Assembly (NCBI RefSeq): GCF_014646055.1
Contig: NZ_BMMS01000013.1
Span: 78,657 to 142,656 of the forward strand
DNA: 64,000 bases
Direction: 5' to 3'
DNA from: Wenjunlia tyrosinilytica
GTDB lineage: Bacteria; Actinomycetota; Actinomycetes; Streptomycetales; Streptomycetaceae
A program made the translations under genes and the position numbers. Every line of letters starts with the position of its first letter. Position 1 is the stretch's first letter. The notes under the pieces are model-generated. The model did not search any database, was not told the DNA's origin, and saw only the letters and a program-made list of their open reading frames with translations. Positions 1 through 9,621 of this stretch are shown here, piece after piece.

Positions 1-1286
1 CCGTCAGGGCCCTGCGGCCCGCGGCGGCGGTGCTCTCCGCCGTCCGGATGACGCGGAGCGACGCAGGTCCCGAACTGCCGCTGCCCACCCGCCAGGGGCT
101 GGAGGAGGCTCTGGGGCCGCTCCTGAATTCCTCCGCGCTCGGGAGCGCGCACTCCGGCGCGGTGATGGACGCCGCCACCGGCAGGCTGATCTACGGGGCC
201 GACGCCGACGCTCCGAGCACTCCGGCCTCGACGATCAAGATCGCCACCGCCGTGGCCGCCCTGGCGAGCGTCGGGCCGGAGCACCGCATCGCCACCACCG
301 TCGTCCAGGGGGCGCGGCGCGACGAGATCGTCCTCGTGGGCGGCGGGGACCCCACGCTGACCGCCCGCGACCTGCCGACCGGGCCCGACGACCCGGCCTC
401 CCTGCGCGAGCTCGCCGCCACCACCGCGCGAGCCCTCAAGGACCGCGGCACGAGGACGGTGCGGCTGCGCTACGACACCAGCGCCTACTCCGGACCCGAG
501 CTGCACCCCATAGGGTTCGACGGCAACCTCGCGCGGGTGACACCCCTCATGGCCGACGAGGGCCGTGAGGACCCCGGGACCAGCCACAACGCCCGCAGGG
601 TGCGCGACCCCGCCGGCGACGCGGCCGCGAGGTTCGCCGTGTTCCTGCGGCGGCGCGGCGTGGACGTCCAGGGCGACCCCCGCCCGGGCCGGGCGGCCCG
701 CACCGCCGAGGGCACCATCGCGGAGGTCAGGTCGCCCGCCCTCGCCGTCCTGGTCGAGCGGATGCTGACCGACAGCGACAACGACATCGCCGAGGCCCTC
801 GCCCGCCAGACCGCCATGGCCAGGGGCATGCCCGCGAGCTTCGACGGCGGCGGCAGGGCCGTCGAGTCCGTGCTCCGGAAGGCGGGTCTGCCCCTGGGCG
901 CCGCCCGTTTCCTCGACGGCAGCGGTCTCAACAGCGGGGACCAGGTCTCCGCCGAACTCCTGGTCCGCCTGCTCGCCCACGCCGCCGCGCCGGACAAGCC
1001 CGCCCTCAGGCCCGCGCTGACCGGCCTGCCGGTCGCCGGGTTCAGCGGCACCCTGGCGAACCGTTACGGCGCCGGGGGCGGCGGTCCCTCCCATGCCGCC
1101 GCGGGCCTGGTACGTGCCAAGACCGGCACCCTCACGGGTGTCAACACCCTCGCCGGGACCCTCGTGGACGCCGACGGCCGCCTGCTCGTCTTCGCGTTCA
1201 CCGCCAAGGGGACCACCTCGGCCGAGGCGGCGACCGATGCCCTCGACCGGCTCGCCGCGGCCGTCGCCAACTGCGGCTGCCGGTAG
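1..1286 (+). CDS. dacB: D-alanyl-D-alanine carboxypeptidase/endopeptidase, PBP4 family (5' end cut off)
   Basis: This is a class C penicillin-binding protein (peptidase S13) that trims or cleaves peptidoglycan peptide cross-links outside the membrane. All three active-site motifs are visible. Counting from the GTG at 30, SxxK is S67-TIK, the second motif is SDN in a TDSDNDIAEAL context, and the third is KTG in AKTGTLTGVNTLAG. The frame stays open from GTG 30 to the left edge and no signal peptide is present, so the secretion signal and true start lie outside the window. The metalloprotease gene follows on the same strand after about 175 bp but has its own promoter. Family assignment is secure; the start is unknown. 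Confidence 0.9.
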   Translation, partial: VRALRPAAAVLSAVRMTRSDAGPELPLPTRQGLEEALGPLLNSSALGSAHSGAVMDAATGRLIYGADADAPSTPASTIKIATAVAALASVGPEHRIATTVVQGARRDEIVLVGGGDPTLTARDLPTGPDDPASLRELAATTARALKDRGTRTVRLRYDTSAYSGPELHPIGFDGNLARVTPLMADEGREDPGTSHNARRVRDPAGDAAARFAVFLRRRGVDVQGDPRPGRAARTAEGTIAEVRSPALAVLVERMLTDSDNDIAEALARQTAMARGMPASFDGGGRAVESVLRKAGLPLGAARFLDGSGLNSGDQVSAELLVRLLAHAAAPDKPALRPALTGLPVAGFSGTLANRYGAGGGGPSHAAAGLVRAKTGTLTGVNTLAGTLVDADGRLLVFAFTAKGTTSAEAATDALDRLAAAVANCGCR

Positions 1287-1300
1287 CGCGGGGGTCGTCC

Positions 1301-1344
1301 CGCGGCGGATGTCCTGGCCGTCCGCGGCGGATGTCCTGGCCGTC
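1301..1344. repeat. 22-bp perfect tandem duplication after dacB
   Basis: Two adjacent identical 22-bp copies (1301-1322 and 1323-1344) read CGCGGCGGAT-GTCCTGGCCG-TC. A degraded third copy starts at about 1346. They lie 14 bp after the dacB stop codon and encode nothing evident. Confidence 0.85.
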
Positions 1345-1450
1345 CCGCGGCCGATGCCCCGGCTCATTCCCCGGCCACCCCCTGGCCGACGGCCGGTGCA
1401 AGCGGCAATACCCGGGGCAATTCAGGGTCCCGTCCCCCGGCCGGGCAACG

Positions 1451-1456
1451 TACGGT
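1451..1456 (+). promoter_or_regulatory. -10 box TACGGT of a leaderless metalloprotease mRNA
   Basis: TACGGT ends 6 nt before the ATG at 1463, so transcription would start at or next to the start codon. No Shine-Dalgarno is present. No convincing -35 box is seen. Confidence 0.5.
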
Positions 1457-1462
1457 GAAGCC

Positions 1463-2629
1463 ATGACGAGCACCGGTGGAGCGGAGATGGTCGACTGGAA
1501 CCTCGCGGTGGCGACCGCGACCCGGCTCGTGCGGCCGGGGCCCGAGGTGAGCCGGGACGAGGCCAGAGCGGTCGTGTCCGAGCTGCGCGGCCACGCCGAG
1601 GCGTCCGAGCGGCACGTGCGCGACTTCACGGCGATGGCGTCCCCGGACGGAGCCCCCGACCTCGGCGGCACCCCCGTCCTCGTGGTGGACCGGCCGGGCT
1701 GGATCAAGGCCAACGTGGCGGGCTTCCGCGAGATCCTCAAGCCCCTGTTCGAGAAGATGCAGTCCCGGCGTGAGGGCATCCCCGGCGGCTCCGTGATCAA
1801 CGCCGTGGGCGGCAAGGTCACCGGCGTCGAGGTCGGCATGCTCCTGTCGTTCCTGTCCTCGCGCGTCCTCGGCCAGTACGAGACCTTCGCCCCGGCCACC
1901 CACGACATGCCCGCCGGACCCGCCGACGCCACGGCGGGCACCCCCCGCCAGGGCCGTCTCCTGCTCGTGGCGCCGAACATCGTCCACGTGGAGCGCGAGC
2001 TCGACGTCGACCCGCACGACTTCCGCCTGTGGGTGTGCCTGCACGAGGAGACCCACCGCACCCAGTTCAGCGCCGTGCCGTGGCTGCGCGACCACATCGA
2101 GGGCGAGATCCAGTCGTTCCTCGGCGAGACCGAGATGGACCCGGCCACGCTCCTCGAGCGCTTCCGCGAGGCCGTCCAGTCCATCGCCACCGGCGGCAGC
2201 GGGAGCAAGGACCCCGACTCCGAGGACGAGCCGGAGGGCGCCCGCAGCGTCCTGGACATCGTCCAGACCCCGGCCCAGCGCGAGATCCTCTCCCGCGTCA
2301 CCGCCGTCATGTCGCTGCTCGAGGGCCACGCCGACTACGTGATGGACGGCGTCGGCCCCGAGGTCGTCCCGACCGTCGCCGAGATCCGCGAGAAGTTCCA
2401 GCGGCGCCGCCAGACCGGCGCCAGCCGGCTCGACGTCGCCCTGCGCAAGCTCCTCGGCCTCGACGCCAAGCTGCGGCAGTACAAGGACGGCGAACGGTTC
2501 GTCAGGGCGGTCGTCGACGAGGTGGGAATGGCCGGCTTCAACCGCGTCTGGACCTCGCCCAACACCCTGCCCACCCGCCAGGAGATCGGCCGGCCCCAGG
2601 ACTGGGTGGCGCGCGTCCACTCCAAGTAG
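1463..2629 (+). CDS. Zinc-dependent metalloprotease, DUF2342 / F420-biosynthesis-associated family
   Basis: A 388-residue protein of the actinobacterial DUF2342 family, often labelled 'coenzyme F420 biosynthesis-associated'. The zinc signature HEETH is in [10 protein letters not shown] at about residue 195, and a conserved [12 protein letters not shown] segment further on probably supplies the remaining metal ligand. No signal peptide is visible, so it is probably cytoplasmic. The ATG at 1463 was chosen because the mature family begins near [15 protein letters not shown] and because a -10 box is placed for a leaderless transcript there. An upstream in-frame start at 1331 would add only low-complexity Pro/Arg residues. 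The substrate is unknown, and a direct role in F420 synthesis is not established by this sequence. Confidence 0.85.
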   Translation: MTSTGGAEMVDWNLAVATATRLVRPGPEVSRDEARAVVSELRGHAEASERHVRDFTAMASPDGAPDLGGTPVLVVDRPGWIKANVAGFREILKPLFEKMQSRREGIPGGSVINAVGGKVTGVEVGMLLSFLSSRVLGQYETFAPATHDMPAGPADATAGTPRQGRLLLVAPNIVHVERELDVDPHDFRLWVCLHEETHRTQFSAVPWLRDHIEGEIQSFLGETEMDPATLLERFREAVQSIATGGSGSKDPDSEDEPEGARSVLDIVQTPAQREILSRVTAVMSLLEGHADYVMDGVGPEVVPTVAEIREKFQRRRQTGASRLDVALRKLLGLDAKLRQYKDGERFVRAVVDEVGMAGFNRVWTSPNTLPTRQEIGRPQDWVARVHSK

Positions 2630-2861
2630 CTCGCGAGCACGTTCGGAGGTGTTGCCTCAAGGCTGTCCTTTTAGGGCCTTTCGGACGTCCACGTCAACCT
2701 CGCAGTCACCCGTCCGAGGGAGCGTGATCGGCGGGTCCGCGTGCGATGCTCGGGAATCACCCGACTTCTGCCACGATCGACCTACCCCCGTGCGCTCGCG
2801 CACGGACCCCTCCCTGCGGGCAAGCGGGCGGGTCGTGCGGCTTCTGAGGAGTGATCAGACT

Positions 2862-3953
2862 ATGGGTCCACACCCCGCGGTGGCGGCGATACGCCTGGCG
2901 GTCCGCCGCGTCCTGCACGACGTACTCCGGGAACTGCCGCCGAGCCCCCTCGGGCCCGCCGAGGCCGCGCCCGGCAACAGGCCCGTCGTCCTCGTGGCGT
3001 GCAGTGGCGGCTCGGACTCCATGGCGCTCGCCTCCGCGCTCGCCTTCGAAGCCCCCAAGCTCGGTATCAGGCCGGGCGCGGTCACGGTCGACCACGGCCT
3101 CCAGGAGGGCTCGGCCACGCGTGCCGTCGAGGTGGCCTCGCACCTGCGCGACCTCGGCCTCGACCCCGTCGACGTCCTCGGCGTGACCGTGGGCCGCCAG
3201 GGCGGACCCGAGGCGGCCGCCCGGGACGCCCGCTACGCCGCGCTCGACTCCGCGGCGCAGCGGTACGGCGCCGTCGCCGTCCTGCTCGGCCACACCCGCG
3301 ACGACCAGGCCGAGACCGTCCTGCTCGGCCTCGCCCGAGGCTCCGGCACCCGCTCCCTGTCCGGCATGCCCGCGGTCAACGGGCGCTACCGCCGCCCGTT
3401 CCTCCACCTCGACCGGGACACCACCCGCCAGGCCTGCCTCGTCCAGGGCCTGCCGGTGTGGGAGGACCCGCACAACGCGGACCCCGCCTACACCCGCTCG
3501 CGGGTCCGCCACGAAGCCCTCCCGATCCTCGAGAAGTCCCTGGGCAAGGGGGTCGTCGAAGCCCTCGCCCGCACCGCCCAGCTCTCCCGTGACGACGCCG
3601 ACGCCCTCGACGGCTGGGCCACCCGCGTCGAGTCCGAGGTACGCGACGCCGACGGAAGCCTCGACGCCACCCGCCTGCGCGAGCTGCCCCCCGCGGTGCG
3701 CCGCAGGGTGATCCGCCGCGCGGCCGTCGCCGCGGGCAGTCCTGCCGGGTCGCTGTTCGCCCGGCACGTCGAGGAGGTCGACCGCCTGGTCACCGGCTGG
3801 CGGGGCCAGGGTCCGCTCCACCTGCCCGGGGGCGTCGAGGCGGACCGGCAGTGTGGCAGGCTGTTGTTCCGGCGTCGTTGCTCCAGTGACACCCTCGGTG
3901 GCACCCAGAAGCCAGCGGGCGCCCGGCAGCCGACACCGGATCCGACCTTGTAG
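2862..3953 (+). CDS. tilS: tRNA(Ile)-lysidine synthase
   Basis: TilS uses ATP and lysine to convert C34 of the CAU-anticodon tRNA-Ile to lysidine, which changes both its charging and its codon reading from AUG to AUA. The N-type ATP pyrophosphatase P-loop [10 protein letters not shown] lies about 50 residues from the start, followed by a [20 protein letters not shown] segment typical of the family. The 363-residue protein has a short C-terminal region, as in other actinobacterial TilS. The ATG at 2862 was preferred over an in-frame start at 2649 because GAGGA sits 11 nt upstream and the family begins just before the helix ahead of the P-loop. hpt follows 12 bp later, and the tilS-hpt pairing is widely conserved. 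Confidence 0.93.
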   Translation: MGPHPAVAAIRLAVRRVLHDVLRELPPSPLGPAEAAPGNRPVVLVACSGGSDSMALASALAFEAPKLGIRPGAVTVDHGLQEGSATRAVEVASHLRDLGLDPVDVLGVTVGRQGGPEAAARDARYAALDSAAQRYGAVAVLLGHTRDDQAETVLLGLARGSGTRSLSGMPAVNGRYRRPFLHLDRDTTRQACLVQGLPVWEDPHNADPAYTRSRVRHEALPILEKSLGKGVVEALARTAQLSRDDADALDGWATRVESEVRDADGSLDATRLRELPPAVRRRVIRRAAVAAGSPAGSLFARHVEEVDRLVTGWRGQGPLHLPGGVEADRQCGRLLFRRRCSSDTLGGTQKPAGARQPTPDPTL

Positions 3954-3965
3954 GAAGTAGCGCGG

Positions 3966-4520
3966 GTGGACGAGAAGGACATGGGCAGCGACCTGAAGTC
4001 GGTGCTCATCACCAAGCAAGAAATCGACGACAAGCTCGCCGAGCTCGCGGCGCGCATCGACGCCGACTACGCCGGGCGGGACCTGCTGATCGTCGGTGTC
4101 CTCAAGGGCGCCGTCATGGTCATGGCGGACCTGGCCCGGGCCCTGAGCCACCCGGTCAAGATGGACTGGATGGCCGTGTCCTCCTACGGCTCCGGCACCA
4201 AGTCCTCCGGCGTCGTGCGCATCCTCAAGGACCTCGACACCGACATCGCCGGCAAGGACGTGCTGGTCGTCGAGGACATCATCGACTCGGGCCTGACCCT
4301 GTCCTGGCTCCTGACCAACCTCGGCTCGCGCGGCCCCGCCTCCATCGCCGTGTGCACCCTGCTGCGCAAGCCGGAGGCGGCCAAGGTCGCCATCGACGTG
4401 AAGTACGTCGGCTTCGACATCCCCAATGAATTCGTGGTCGGCTACGGCCTCGACTACGCCGAGAAGTACCGGAACCTGCCGTTCGTCGGCACCCTCGCCC
4501 CGCACGTCTACGGCGGCTGA
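3966..4520 (+). CDS. hpt: Hypoxanthine phosphoribosyltransferase
   Basis: This purine-salvage enzyme makes IMP (and GMP) from hypoxanthine (guanine) and PRPP. The PRPP-binding signature is [14 protein letters not shown] at about residue 100, preceded by the [11 protein letters not shown] loop. The C-terminal segment contains [23 protein letters not shown] in two blocks, with the base-contacting residues. The 184-residue length is normal. The GTG start at 3966 has GGAAG 8 nt upstream, inside the end of tilS, so co-transcription with tilS is likely. Confidence 0.95.
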   Translation: MDEKDMGSDLKSVLITKQEIDDKLAELAARIDADYAGRDLLIVGVLKGAVMVMADLARALSHPVKMDWMAVSSYGSGTKSSGVVRILKDLDTDIAGKDVLVVEDIIDSGLTLSWLLTNLGSRGPASIAVCTLLRKPEAAKVAIDVKYVGFDIPNEFVVGYGLDYAEKYRNLPFVGTLAPHVYGG

Positions 4521-4667
4521 GGGCCCGGGGACGCCCGGGGGAGGCGGCCGGGGGACTTTGGTCCCGCCCCTTTCACCCCTGGGAACACCGGTCGGTTTCC
4601 CCTCGTTGGAGCAGGGGAAGACGAGTTTGTTAACGGTCGGGTCCGCTTCGGGTCACAATGGCTGGGG

Positions 4668-4673
4668 TACCGT
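4668..4673 (+). promoter_or_regulatory. Possible -10 box upstream of ftsH
   Basis: TACCGT lies about 100 nt before the ftsH start in a less GC-rich patch of the hpt-ftsH gap. It matches the TANNNT form but no clear -35 is seen. The gap also has a small GGGAC-TTTG-GTCCC hairpin just after hpt (around 4550-4563). Confidence 0.3.
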
Positions 4674-4741
4674 CCGACAAATAACTGGTGCTCCCGGGGT
4701 TACGGCAGATGCCGAGCGACCCGGGGGCCTCTCAATCTGGC

Positions 4742-4769
4742 AGGAGGGACGGGGCGGATACATCGCCCC
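4742..4769 (+). promoter_or_regulatory. ftsH ribosome-binding site followed by a spacing hairpin
   Basis: The only good Shine-Dalgarno before ftsH, AGGAGGG at 4742-4748, is 27 nt from the ATG at 4776, far beyond usable spacing. Between them is a perfect 6-bp stem, GGGGCG (4751-4756) with CGCCCC (4764-4769), around a 7-nt loop. Folding this stem leaves 2 + 6 nt, an effective spacing of about 8 nt. Confidence 0.6.
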
Positions 4770-4775
4770 GCATGG

Positions 4776-6812
4776 ATGGACGTGAAGCGCTACTTCCGTG
4801 GGCCGGTCATGTGGATCGTGCTGGCCGTCCTCGCTGTGATCGTGTTGATGCAGGTCGTCCAGAGCTCTGGCGGCTACAAGACGGTGGACACCGGCGAGGT
4901 CGTCAAGGCGATCAATGACAACAGGGTCAAATCCGCAGAGCTGACCACCGGCGACGAGCAGGTCATCAAGGTCCAGCTCAAGCCCGGCGTGAAGATCAAG
5001 GGCAGCGACAAGATCAAGGCCTCGTACATCGGGGACCAGGGCGTCGCCCTTGCCCGGGATCTTCAGACGAAGTACCAGGCCAAGGACCCGAACGCGAGGA
5101 TCACCGACGGGTACACCGTCGCGCCGTCGAAGCAGAACCCCTTCGTCGGGATCCTGCTCTCGCTGCTCCCGTTCGTCCTGATCGTGATCGTGTTCCTGTT
5201 CCTGATGAATCAGATGCAGGGCGGCGGCTCCCGAGTCATGAACTTCGGGAAGTCCAAGGCCAAGCTGATCACCAAGGACACGCCGAAGACGACGTTCTCC
5301 GACGTCGCGGGCGCCGACGAGGCCGTCGAGGAACTCCAGGAGATCAAGGAGTTCCTCCAGGAGCCGGCCAAGTTCCAGGCCGTCGGAGCCAAGATCCCCA
5401 AGGGTGTGCTGCTGTACGGGCCGCCCGGCACCGGTAAGACCCTGCTCGCGCGTGCTGTCGCGGGCGAGGCGGGTGTCCCCTTCTATTCGATCTCGGGTTC
5501 CGACTTCGTCGAGATGTTCGTCGGTGTCGGTGCCTCCCGGGTCCGCGACCTGTTCGAGCAGGCCAAGGCGAACGCCCCGGCGATCGTGTTCGTCGACGAG
5601 ATCGACGCCGTCGGCCGGCACCGCGGCGCGGGCCTCGGCGGCGGCCACGACGAGCGCGAGCAGACCCTGAACCAGCTGCTCGTCGAGATGGACGGCTTCG
5701 ACGTGAAGGGCGGCGTCATCCTGATCGCCGCCACGAACCGCCCCGACATCCTCGACCCCGCGCTGCTGCGTCCGGGCCGCTTCGACCGGCAGATCGCCGT
5801 CGAGCGCCCCGACATGCAGGGCCGCCTGGCGATCCTCAAGGTCCACCAGAAGGGCAAGCCGATCGCCCCGGACGTCGACCTCGAGGCCGTGGCCCGGCGC
5901 ACCCCCGGCTTCACCGGCGCGGACCTGAGCAACGTCCTCAACGAGGCAGCGCTGCTCACCGCCCGCTCGGACAAGAAGCTGGTGGACAACTTCACCCTCG
6001 ACGAGGCGATCGACCGTGTCGTGGCCGGACCGCAGAAGCGGACCCGGATCATGAGCGACAAGGAAAAGAAGATCACCGCGTACCACGAGGGCGGACACGC
6101 CCTGGTGGCCGCCGCCTCGCCGAACAGCGACCCGGTGCACAAGATCACCATCCTGTCGCGCGGCCGGGCCCTCGGCTACACGATGGTCCTGCCGGACGAG
6201 GACAAGTACTCCACGACGCGCAACGAGATGCTGGACCAGCTCGCCTACATGCTGGGCGGGCGCGCGGCCGAGGAGCTCGTCTTCCACGACCCGACCACGG
6301 GCGCGGCGAACGACATCGAGAAGGCCACCGCGACCGCGCGGGCCATGGTCACGCAGTACGGCATGACCGAGCGGCTCGGCGCGATCAAGTTCGGCACGGA
6401 CAACGCGGAGCCCTTCCTCGGCCGTGAGATGGCTCACCAGCGCGACTACTCGGAAGAGGTCGCCGCACTGGTGGACGAAGAGGTCAAGAAGCTGATCGAG
6501 ACCGCGCACAACGAGGCGTGGGAGATCCTTGTCGAGAACCGTGACGTCCTCGACAACCTCGTTCTGGCCCTCCTGGAGAAGGAGACGCTGAACAAGGAGC
6601 AGATCGCCGAGATCTTCAAGCCCGTCGTCAAGCGTCCCAGCCGCCCGGCGTGGACGGGTTCCTCGCACCGCACCCCGTCGACGCGGCCCCCGGTGCTCTC
6701 GCCGAAGGAGCTCGCGCTCACCAATGGCGCGGGCACGGCGAGCAACGGCAGCACGCCGACGGACACGGTCCAGCTCCCGAAGACCGCCGAAGAGCAGTCG
6801 GACGGCAACTGA
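4776..6812 (+). CDS. ftsH: ATP-dependent zinc metalloprotease FtsH
   Basis: A membrane-anchored AAA+ protease that degrades misassembled membrane proteins and some regulators. The 678-residue chain has a membrane helix at about 10-27, an extracytoplasmic domain, a second helix at about 115-140, and an AAA module with Walker A GPPGTGKT (215-222), Walker [12 protein letters not shown] and the second region of homology RPGRFDRQI. The peptidase has HEGGH at 437-441. The Ser/Thr/Pro-rich tail is typical of actinobacterial forms. The start [10 protein letters not shown] is the usual streptomycete N-terminus. Another ATG at 4772 is out of frame. The unusual leader is described separately. The gene heads the folate genes but is separated from folE by a terminator-like hairpin. 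Confidence 0.95.
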   Translation: MDVKRYFRGPVMWIVLAVLAVIVLMQVVQSSGGYKTVDTGEVVKAINDNRVKSAELTTGDEQVIKVQLKPGVKIKGSDKIKASYIGDQGVALARDLQTKYQAKDPNARITDGYTVAPSKQNPFVGILLSLLPFVLIVIVFLFLMNQMQGGGSRVMNFGKSKAKLITKDTPKTTFSDVAGADEAVEELQEIKEFLQEPAKFQAVGAKIPKGVLLYGPPGTGKTLLARAVAGEAGVPFYSISGSDFVEMFVGVGASRVRDLFEQAKANAPAIVFVDEIDAVGRHRGAGLGGGHDEREQTLNQLLVEMDGFDVKGGVILIAATNRPDILDPALLRPGRFDRQIAVERPDMQGRLAILKVHQKGKPIAPDVDLEAVARRTPGFTGADLSNVLNEAALLTARSDKKLVDNFTLDEAIDRVVAGPQKRTRIMSDKEKKITAYHEGGHALVAAASPNSDPVHKITILSRGRALGYTMVLPDEDKYSTTRNEMLDQLAYMLGGRAAEELVFHDPTTGAANDIEKATATARAMVTQYGMTERLGAIKFGTDNAEPFLGREMAHQRDYSEEVAALVDEEVKKLIETAHNEAWEILVENRDVLDNLVLALLEKETLNKEQIAEIFKPVVKRPSRPAWTGSSHRTPSTRPPVLSPKELALTNGAGTASNGSTPTDTVQLPKTAEEQSDGN

Positions 6813-6856
6813 CCGGTGCCTGACCCGTGACCTCCTGAGGTCGCAGCGGCTGAAGG

Positions 6857-6893
6857 GATGCCGCGCCCCAGCGTTAGCCTGGGGTGCGGCATC
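6857..6893 (+). terminator. Rho-independent-type terminator after ftsH
   Basis: A 15-bp stem with one mismatch pairs GATGCCGCGCCCCAG (6857-6871) with CTGGGGTGCGGCATC (6879-6893). The loop is short and CCGCTTTTT follows. It would end ftsH transcripts before folE. Confidence 0.7.
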
Positions 6894-6919
6894 TCCGCTT
6901 TTTCGGCATCTCCGCTTTT
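6887..6919. repeat. 17-bp-period direct repeat overlapping the ftsH terminator
   Basis: CGGCATCTCCGCTTTT occurs at 6887-6902 and again at 6904-6919. The 3' arm and T-run of the terminator have been duplicated downstream. Confidence 0.7.
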
Positions 6920-6973
6920 CGCTCCGTGAACGGCGTGCCCCACAGCAACATGCTCCACAGGAAGAGGCAGTAC

Positions 6974-7582
6974 ATGACGAACCCGGTGACGTTGGACGGC
7001 CACGAGGGCGCCATCGGCGAGTTCGACGAGAAGCGCGCCGAGAACGCCGTGCGGGAACTGCTGATCGCCGTCGGCGAGAACCCGGACCGCGAGGGCCTGC
7101 GCGAGACTCCGGCACGAGTGGCCCGCGCCTACAAGGAGATATTCGCGGGGCTCTGGCAGGAGCCGGAAGAGGTGCTGACCACGACGTTCGACCTCGGCCA
7201 CGACGAGATGGTGCTCGTCAAGGACATCGAGGTCTTCAGCACCTGCGAGCACCACCTGCTGCCGTTCGTGGGAGTCGCGCACGTCGGCTACATCCCGGCG
7301 ACGTCCGGCAAGATCACCGGCCTGTCCAAGCTGGCCCGCCTGGTCGATGTCTACGCCCGCCGCCCGCAGGTGCAGGAACGACTCACCACGCAGATCGCCG
7401 ACTCGCTGATGACGATCCTCGAGGCGCGCGGTGTCATCGTCGTCATCGAGTGCGAGCACATGTGCATGTCCCTGCGGGGCATCCGCAAGCCCGGCGCCAA
7501 GACCACGACGTCCGCCGTGCGGGGGCAGCTGCGCGACGCGGCCACCCGGGCCGAGGCGATGAGCCTGATAATGGCCAAGTAG
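6974..7582 (+). CDS. folE: GTP cyclohydrolase I
   Basis: FolE opens the folate pathway by converting GTP to 7,8-dihydroneopterin triphosphate. The zinc-binding Cys and His are in [19 protein letters not shown], and the second zinc Cys is in [12 protein letters not shown]. The substrate-binding [13 protein letters not shown] segment is intact. The length of 202 residues is typical. The ATG at 6974 follows GGAAGAGG with normal spacing, and MTNPVTLDG matches the usual streptomycete N-terminus. Confidence 0.95.
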   Translation: MTNPVTLDGHEGAIGEFDEKRAENAVRELLIAVGENPDREGLRETPARVARAYKEIFAGLWQEPEEVLTTTFDLGHDEMVLVKDIEVFSTCEHHLLPFVGVAHVGYIPATSGKITGLSKLARLVDVYARRPQVQERLTTQIADSLMTILEARGVIVVIECEHMCMSLRGIRKPGAKTTTSAVRGQLRDAATRAEAMSLIMAK

Positions 7583-7613
7583 CTCCTGGTGAACCCGGCT
7601 GGTCCCCACCGCC

Positions 7614-7619
7614 TACCCT
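7614..7619 (+). promoter_or_regulatory. -10 box TACCCT for leaderless folP
   Basis: TACCCT is followed by 7 nt and then the folP ATG at 7627. There is no Shine-Dalgarno in the 44-bp folE-folP gap. folP may therefore have its own leaderless transcript as well as read-through from folE. Confidence 0.5.
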
Positions 7620-7626
7620 GGACGGC

Positions 7627-8481
7627 ATGACGACGACGCGCGGCCGGGTGGCCGGTCTGGACGACTACGACCGGTGCGCGGTGATGGGTGTGGTGAACGT
7701 CACGCCCGACTCGTTCTCCGACGGCGGGCACTGGTTCGACACGGATGTCGCCGTGAAGCACGGGCTCGACCTGGTGGCCGCGGGAGCGGACATCGTGGAT
7801 GTGGGCGGGGAGTCGACCCGGCCCGGCGCCACCCGCGTGGACGAGGCCGAGGAGCTGCGGCGGGTGGTGCCCGTGGTGCGGCGTCTGGCCGCGGCCGGGG
7901 TCGTGGTGAGCGTCGACACGATGCGGGCCGTTGTCGCCGAGAAGGCGGTCGAGGCCGGGGCGCGCCTCGTCAACGACGTCAGCGGCGGGCTCGCCGACGA
8001 GGCGATGGTGCCGGTGGTGGCAGCGGCCGAGGTGCCGTTCGTGGTCATGCACTGGCGTGGGCAGAGCCTCGACATGAACAGCAGAGCGGTCTACGCGGAC
8101 GTGGTCGGCGAGGTGCTCGCGGAGCTGCGCACCCGTTTCGAGGCCGTGGTGGCCGGGGGAGTGGATCCCGAAAGGGTGATCATCGACCCGGGGCTCGGCT
8201 TCGCCAAGGAGGCGCAGCACGATCTTGCGCTCGTGGCGCATCTGGACCGCCTGCACGAGCTGGGACGGCCCCTGCTGGTGGCGGCGTCGCGCAAGAGGTT
8301 CCTGGGGCGCGTGCTGGCCGGCGAGGAGGGTGCTCCACCGCCCGCGCGGCAGCGGGACGCCGCGACAGCCGCCGTCTCCGCTCTGGCGGCCCGTGACGGC
8401 GCCTGGGCGGTGCGGGTCCACGAGGTGGCGGCGTCGGCGGACGCGGTGCGGGTGGCCAGGGCCGTCGGGGGAGCGCGGTGA
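7627..8481 (+). CDS. folP: Dihydropteroate synthase
   Basis: FolP joins p-aminobenzoate to hydroxymethyl-dihydropterin pyrophosphate and is the sulfonamide target. Signature loops are present in order: VMGVVNVTPDSFSDGG near residue 20, DIVDVGGESTRPGA near 60, NDVSGGLAD near 120, and IIDPGLGFAKEAQHDLALV near 185, with a C-terminal RVHEV segment. The 284-residue TIM barrel is full length. The last four bases overlap the start of the next gene, implying translational coupling. Confidence 0.95.
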   Translation: MTTTRGRVAGLDDYDRCAVMGVVNVTPDSFSDGGHWFDTDVAVKHGLDLVAAGADIVDVGGESTRPGATRVDEAEELRRVVPVVRRLAAAGVVVSVDTMRAVVAEKAVEAGARLVNDVSGGLADEAMVPVVAAAEVPFVVMHWRGQSLDMNSRAVYADVVGEVLAELRTRFEAVVAGGVDPERVIIDPGLGFAKEAQHDLALVAHLDRLHELGRPLLVAASRKRFLGRVLAGEEGAPPPARQRDAATAAVSALAARDGAWAVRVHEVAASADAVRVARAVGGAR

Positions 8482-8933
8482 CCGAGGCCGCCGACGGCGT
8501 CGAGCTGGCGAACACGGAGTTCTACGAGGCCATCGAGAGCGGTGACCTGGACCGGATGTCGGCCCTGTGGCTCGACGACGAGGTCAGCTGCGTCCACCCG
8601 GGGTGGCCGGTCCTGCGCGGACGGGCCGAGGTGCTGCGCTCATACGCGTTGATCATGGCCAACACCGAGTACATCCAGTTCTTCCTCACCGACGTGGAGG
8701 TCGCCGTCCTCGGTGAGACCGCGCTGGTCACGTGCACGGAGAACATCCTCAGCGGCGGTCCGGCGGAGGAGGACGGCTCCACGGGGCCGCTGGTGGGCGG
8801 CCTGGTGGTGGCGACGAATGTGTTCCGCCGCACACCTGGCGGCTGGAAGCTGTGGTCCCATCACGGCTCGCCCGTGATGGCCGACGGCGAGGGCGACGAG
8901 GACGGGGAATCGGGCGACACCGCGGTCGGTTGA
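8478..8933 (+). CDS. NTF2-like (SnoaL/DUF4440-type) protein of unknown function
   Basis: A 151-residue protein with the NTF2/ketosteroid-isomerase-like pattern. It has an N-terminal helix (LANTEFYEAIESGDLDRMSALW), then WLDDEVSCVHPGWPVLRGRAEVLRS and a beta-rich C-terminal half ending in WKLWSHHGSPVM. The GTG start overlaps the folP stop as GTGA. Its place between folP and folB is conserved in streptomycetes, but neither catalytic residues nor a folate role can be read from the sequence. Confidence 0.8.
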   Translation: MTEAADGVELANTEFYEAIESGDLDRMSALWLDDEVSCVHPGWPVLRGRAEVLRSYALIMANTEYIQFFLTDVEVAVLGETALVTCTENILSGGPAEEDGSTGPLVGGLVVATNVFRRTPGGWKLWSHHGSPVMADGEGDEDGESGDTAVG

Positions 8934-9261
8934 TCCGACGTGTGGTGGACCCCACTCTCATTCGGTCACCCGATCGAGCCAACACCCGGTGCGGGCATGC
9001 GTGGACCTTGTGGCAGGCGGGTAAGGCGGCCACGTGCGGGCGTGCTCATGGCTCCGCGGGCGGGGTGATCGGCCCTTCAATGCCCGCTTTTGCGGAGCTG
9101 CTGGGGCAGTCGGAACTGTCGGTATTCGCAGGTAGATTCGAGTGTGGGTGGGCCCTCGCGGGCTCGCCCGAGCACGCCCGCTCGGAGAACGGCCGGGACG
9201 GTGGCTCGGGCAAGGGCTCGGGCGACGACAAGGACAGCAGAAGGACAGCAGGAGGTATCTC
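8934..9261 (+). promoter_or_regulatory. Non-coding gap before folB with a possible promoter
   Basis: These 328 bp contain no convincing gene. TAGATT at 9133-9138 could be a -10 box, giving a leader of about 115 nt, and a purine-rich AGGACAGCAGGAGG stretch provides the folB Shine-Dalgarno at 9251-9255. No strong -35 is evident. Confidence 0.35.
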
Positions 9262-9621
9262 GTGGACCGTGTCGCGCTGCGCGGCCTGAAGGCGCGCGGG
9301 CACCACGGGGTGTTCCCCAGGGAGCGCGCCGAAGGCCAGACCTTCGTCGTGGACCTGGTGCTCGGCCTGGACACTCGGCCGGCCGCGGCAGACGACGACC
9401 TGGGCAGGACCGCGCACTACGGCCTCCTCGCCGAAGAAGTCGTCGCGGTCGTCGAGGGCGAGCCGGTGAACCTCATCGAGACCTTGGCCGAGCGCATCGC
9501 CCAGGCATGCCTGAAGCACGACCCGGTGCAGGAAGTGGAGGTGACCGTGCACAAGCCGGACGCCCCCATCACCGTCCCGTTCGACGACGTGACCGTCACG
9601 ATCACCCGGAGGCGCGCATGA
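9262..9621 (+). CDS. folB: Dihydroneopterin aldolase
   Basis: FolB converts 7,8-dihydroneopterin to 6-hydroxymethyl-dihydropterin and glycolaldehyde. The 119-residue protein begins VDRVALRGLKARGHHGVFPRERA, with the family's GxxGxxxxER segment, and continues FVVDLVLGLD and NLIETLAERIA. The catalytic Lys is in the C-terminal VTVHKPDAPI. The GTG at 9262 has GGAGG 6 nt upstream. It overlaps folK by ATGA. Confidence 0.93.
   Translation: MDRVALRGLKARGHHGVFPRERAEGQTFVVDLVLGLDTRPAAADDDLGRTAHYGLLAEEVVAVVEGEPVNLIETLAERIAQACLKHDPVQEVEVTVHKPDAPITVPFDDVTVTITRRRA

Noticed and set aside
2649..2861. Longer tilS N-terminus
   Set aside because: The extra residues are Ser/Arg-rich and unconserved; ATG 2862 has a Shine-Dalgarno at normal spacing.
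4772..4775. ATG at 4772 as the ftsH start
   Set aside because: It is out of frame with FtsH; ATG 4776 gives the conserved [10 protein letters not shown].
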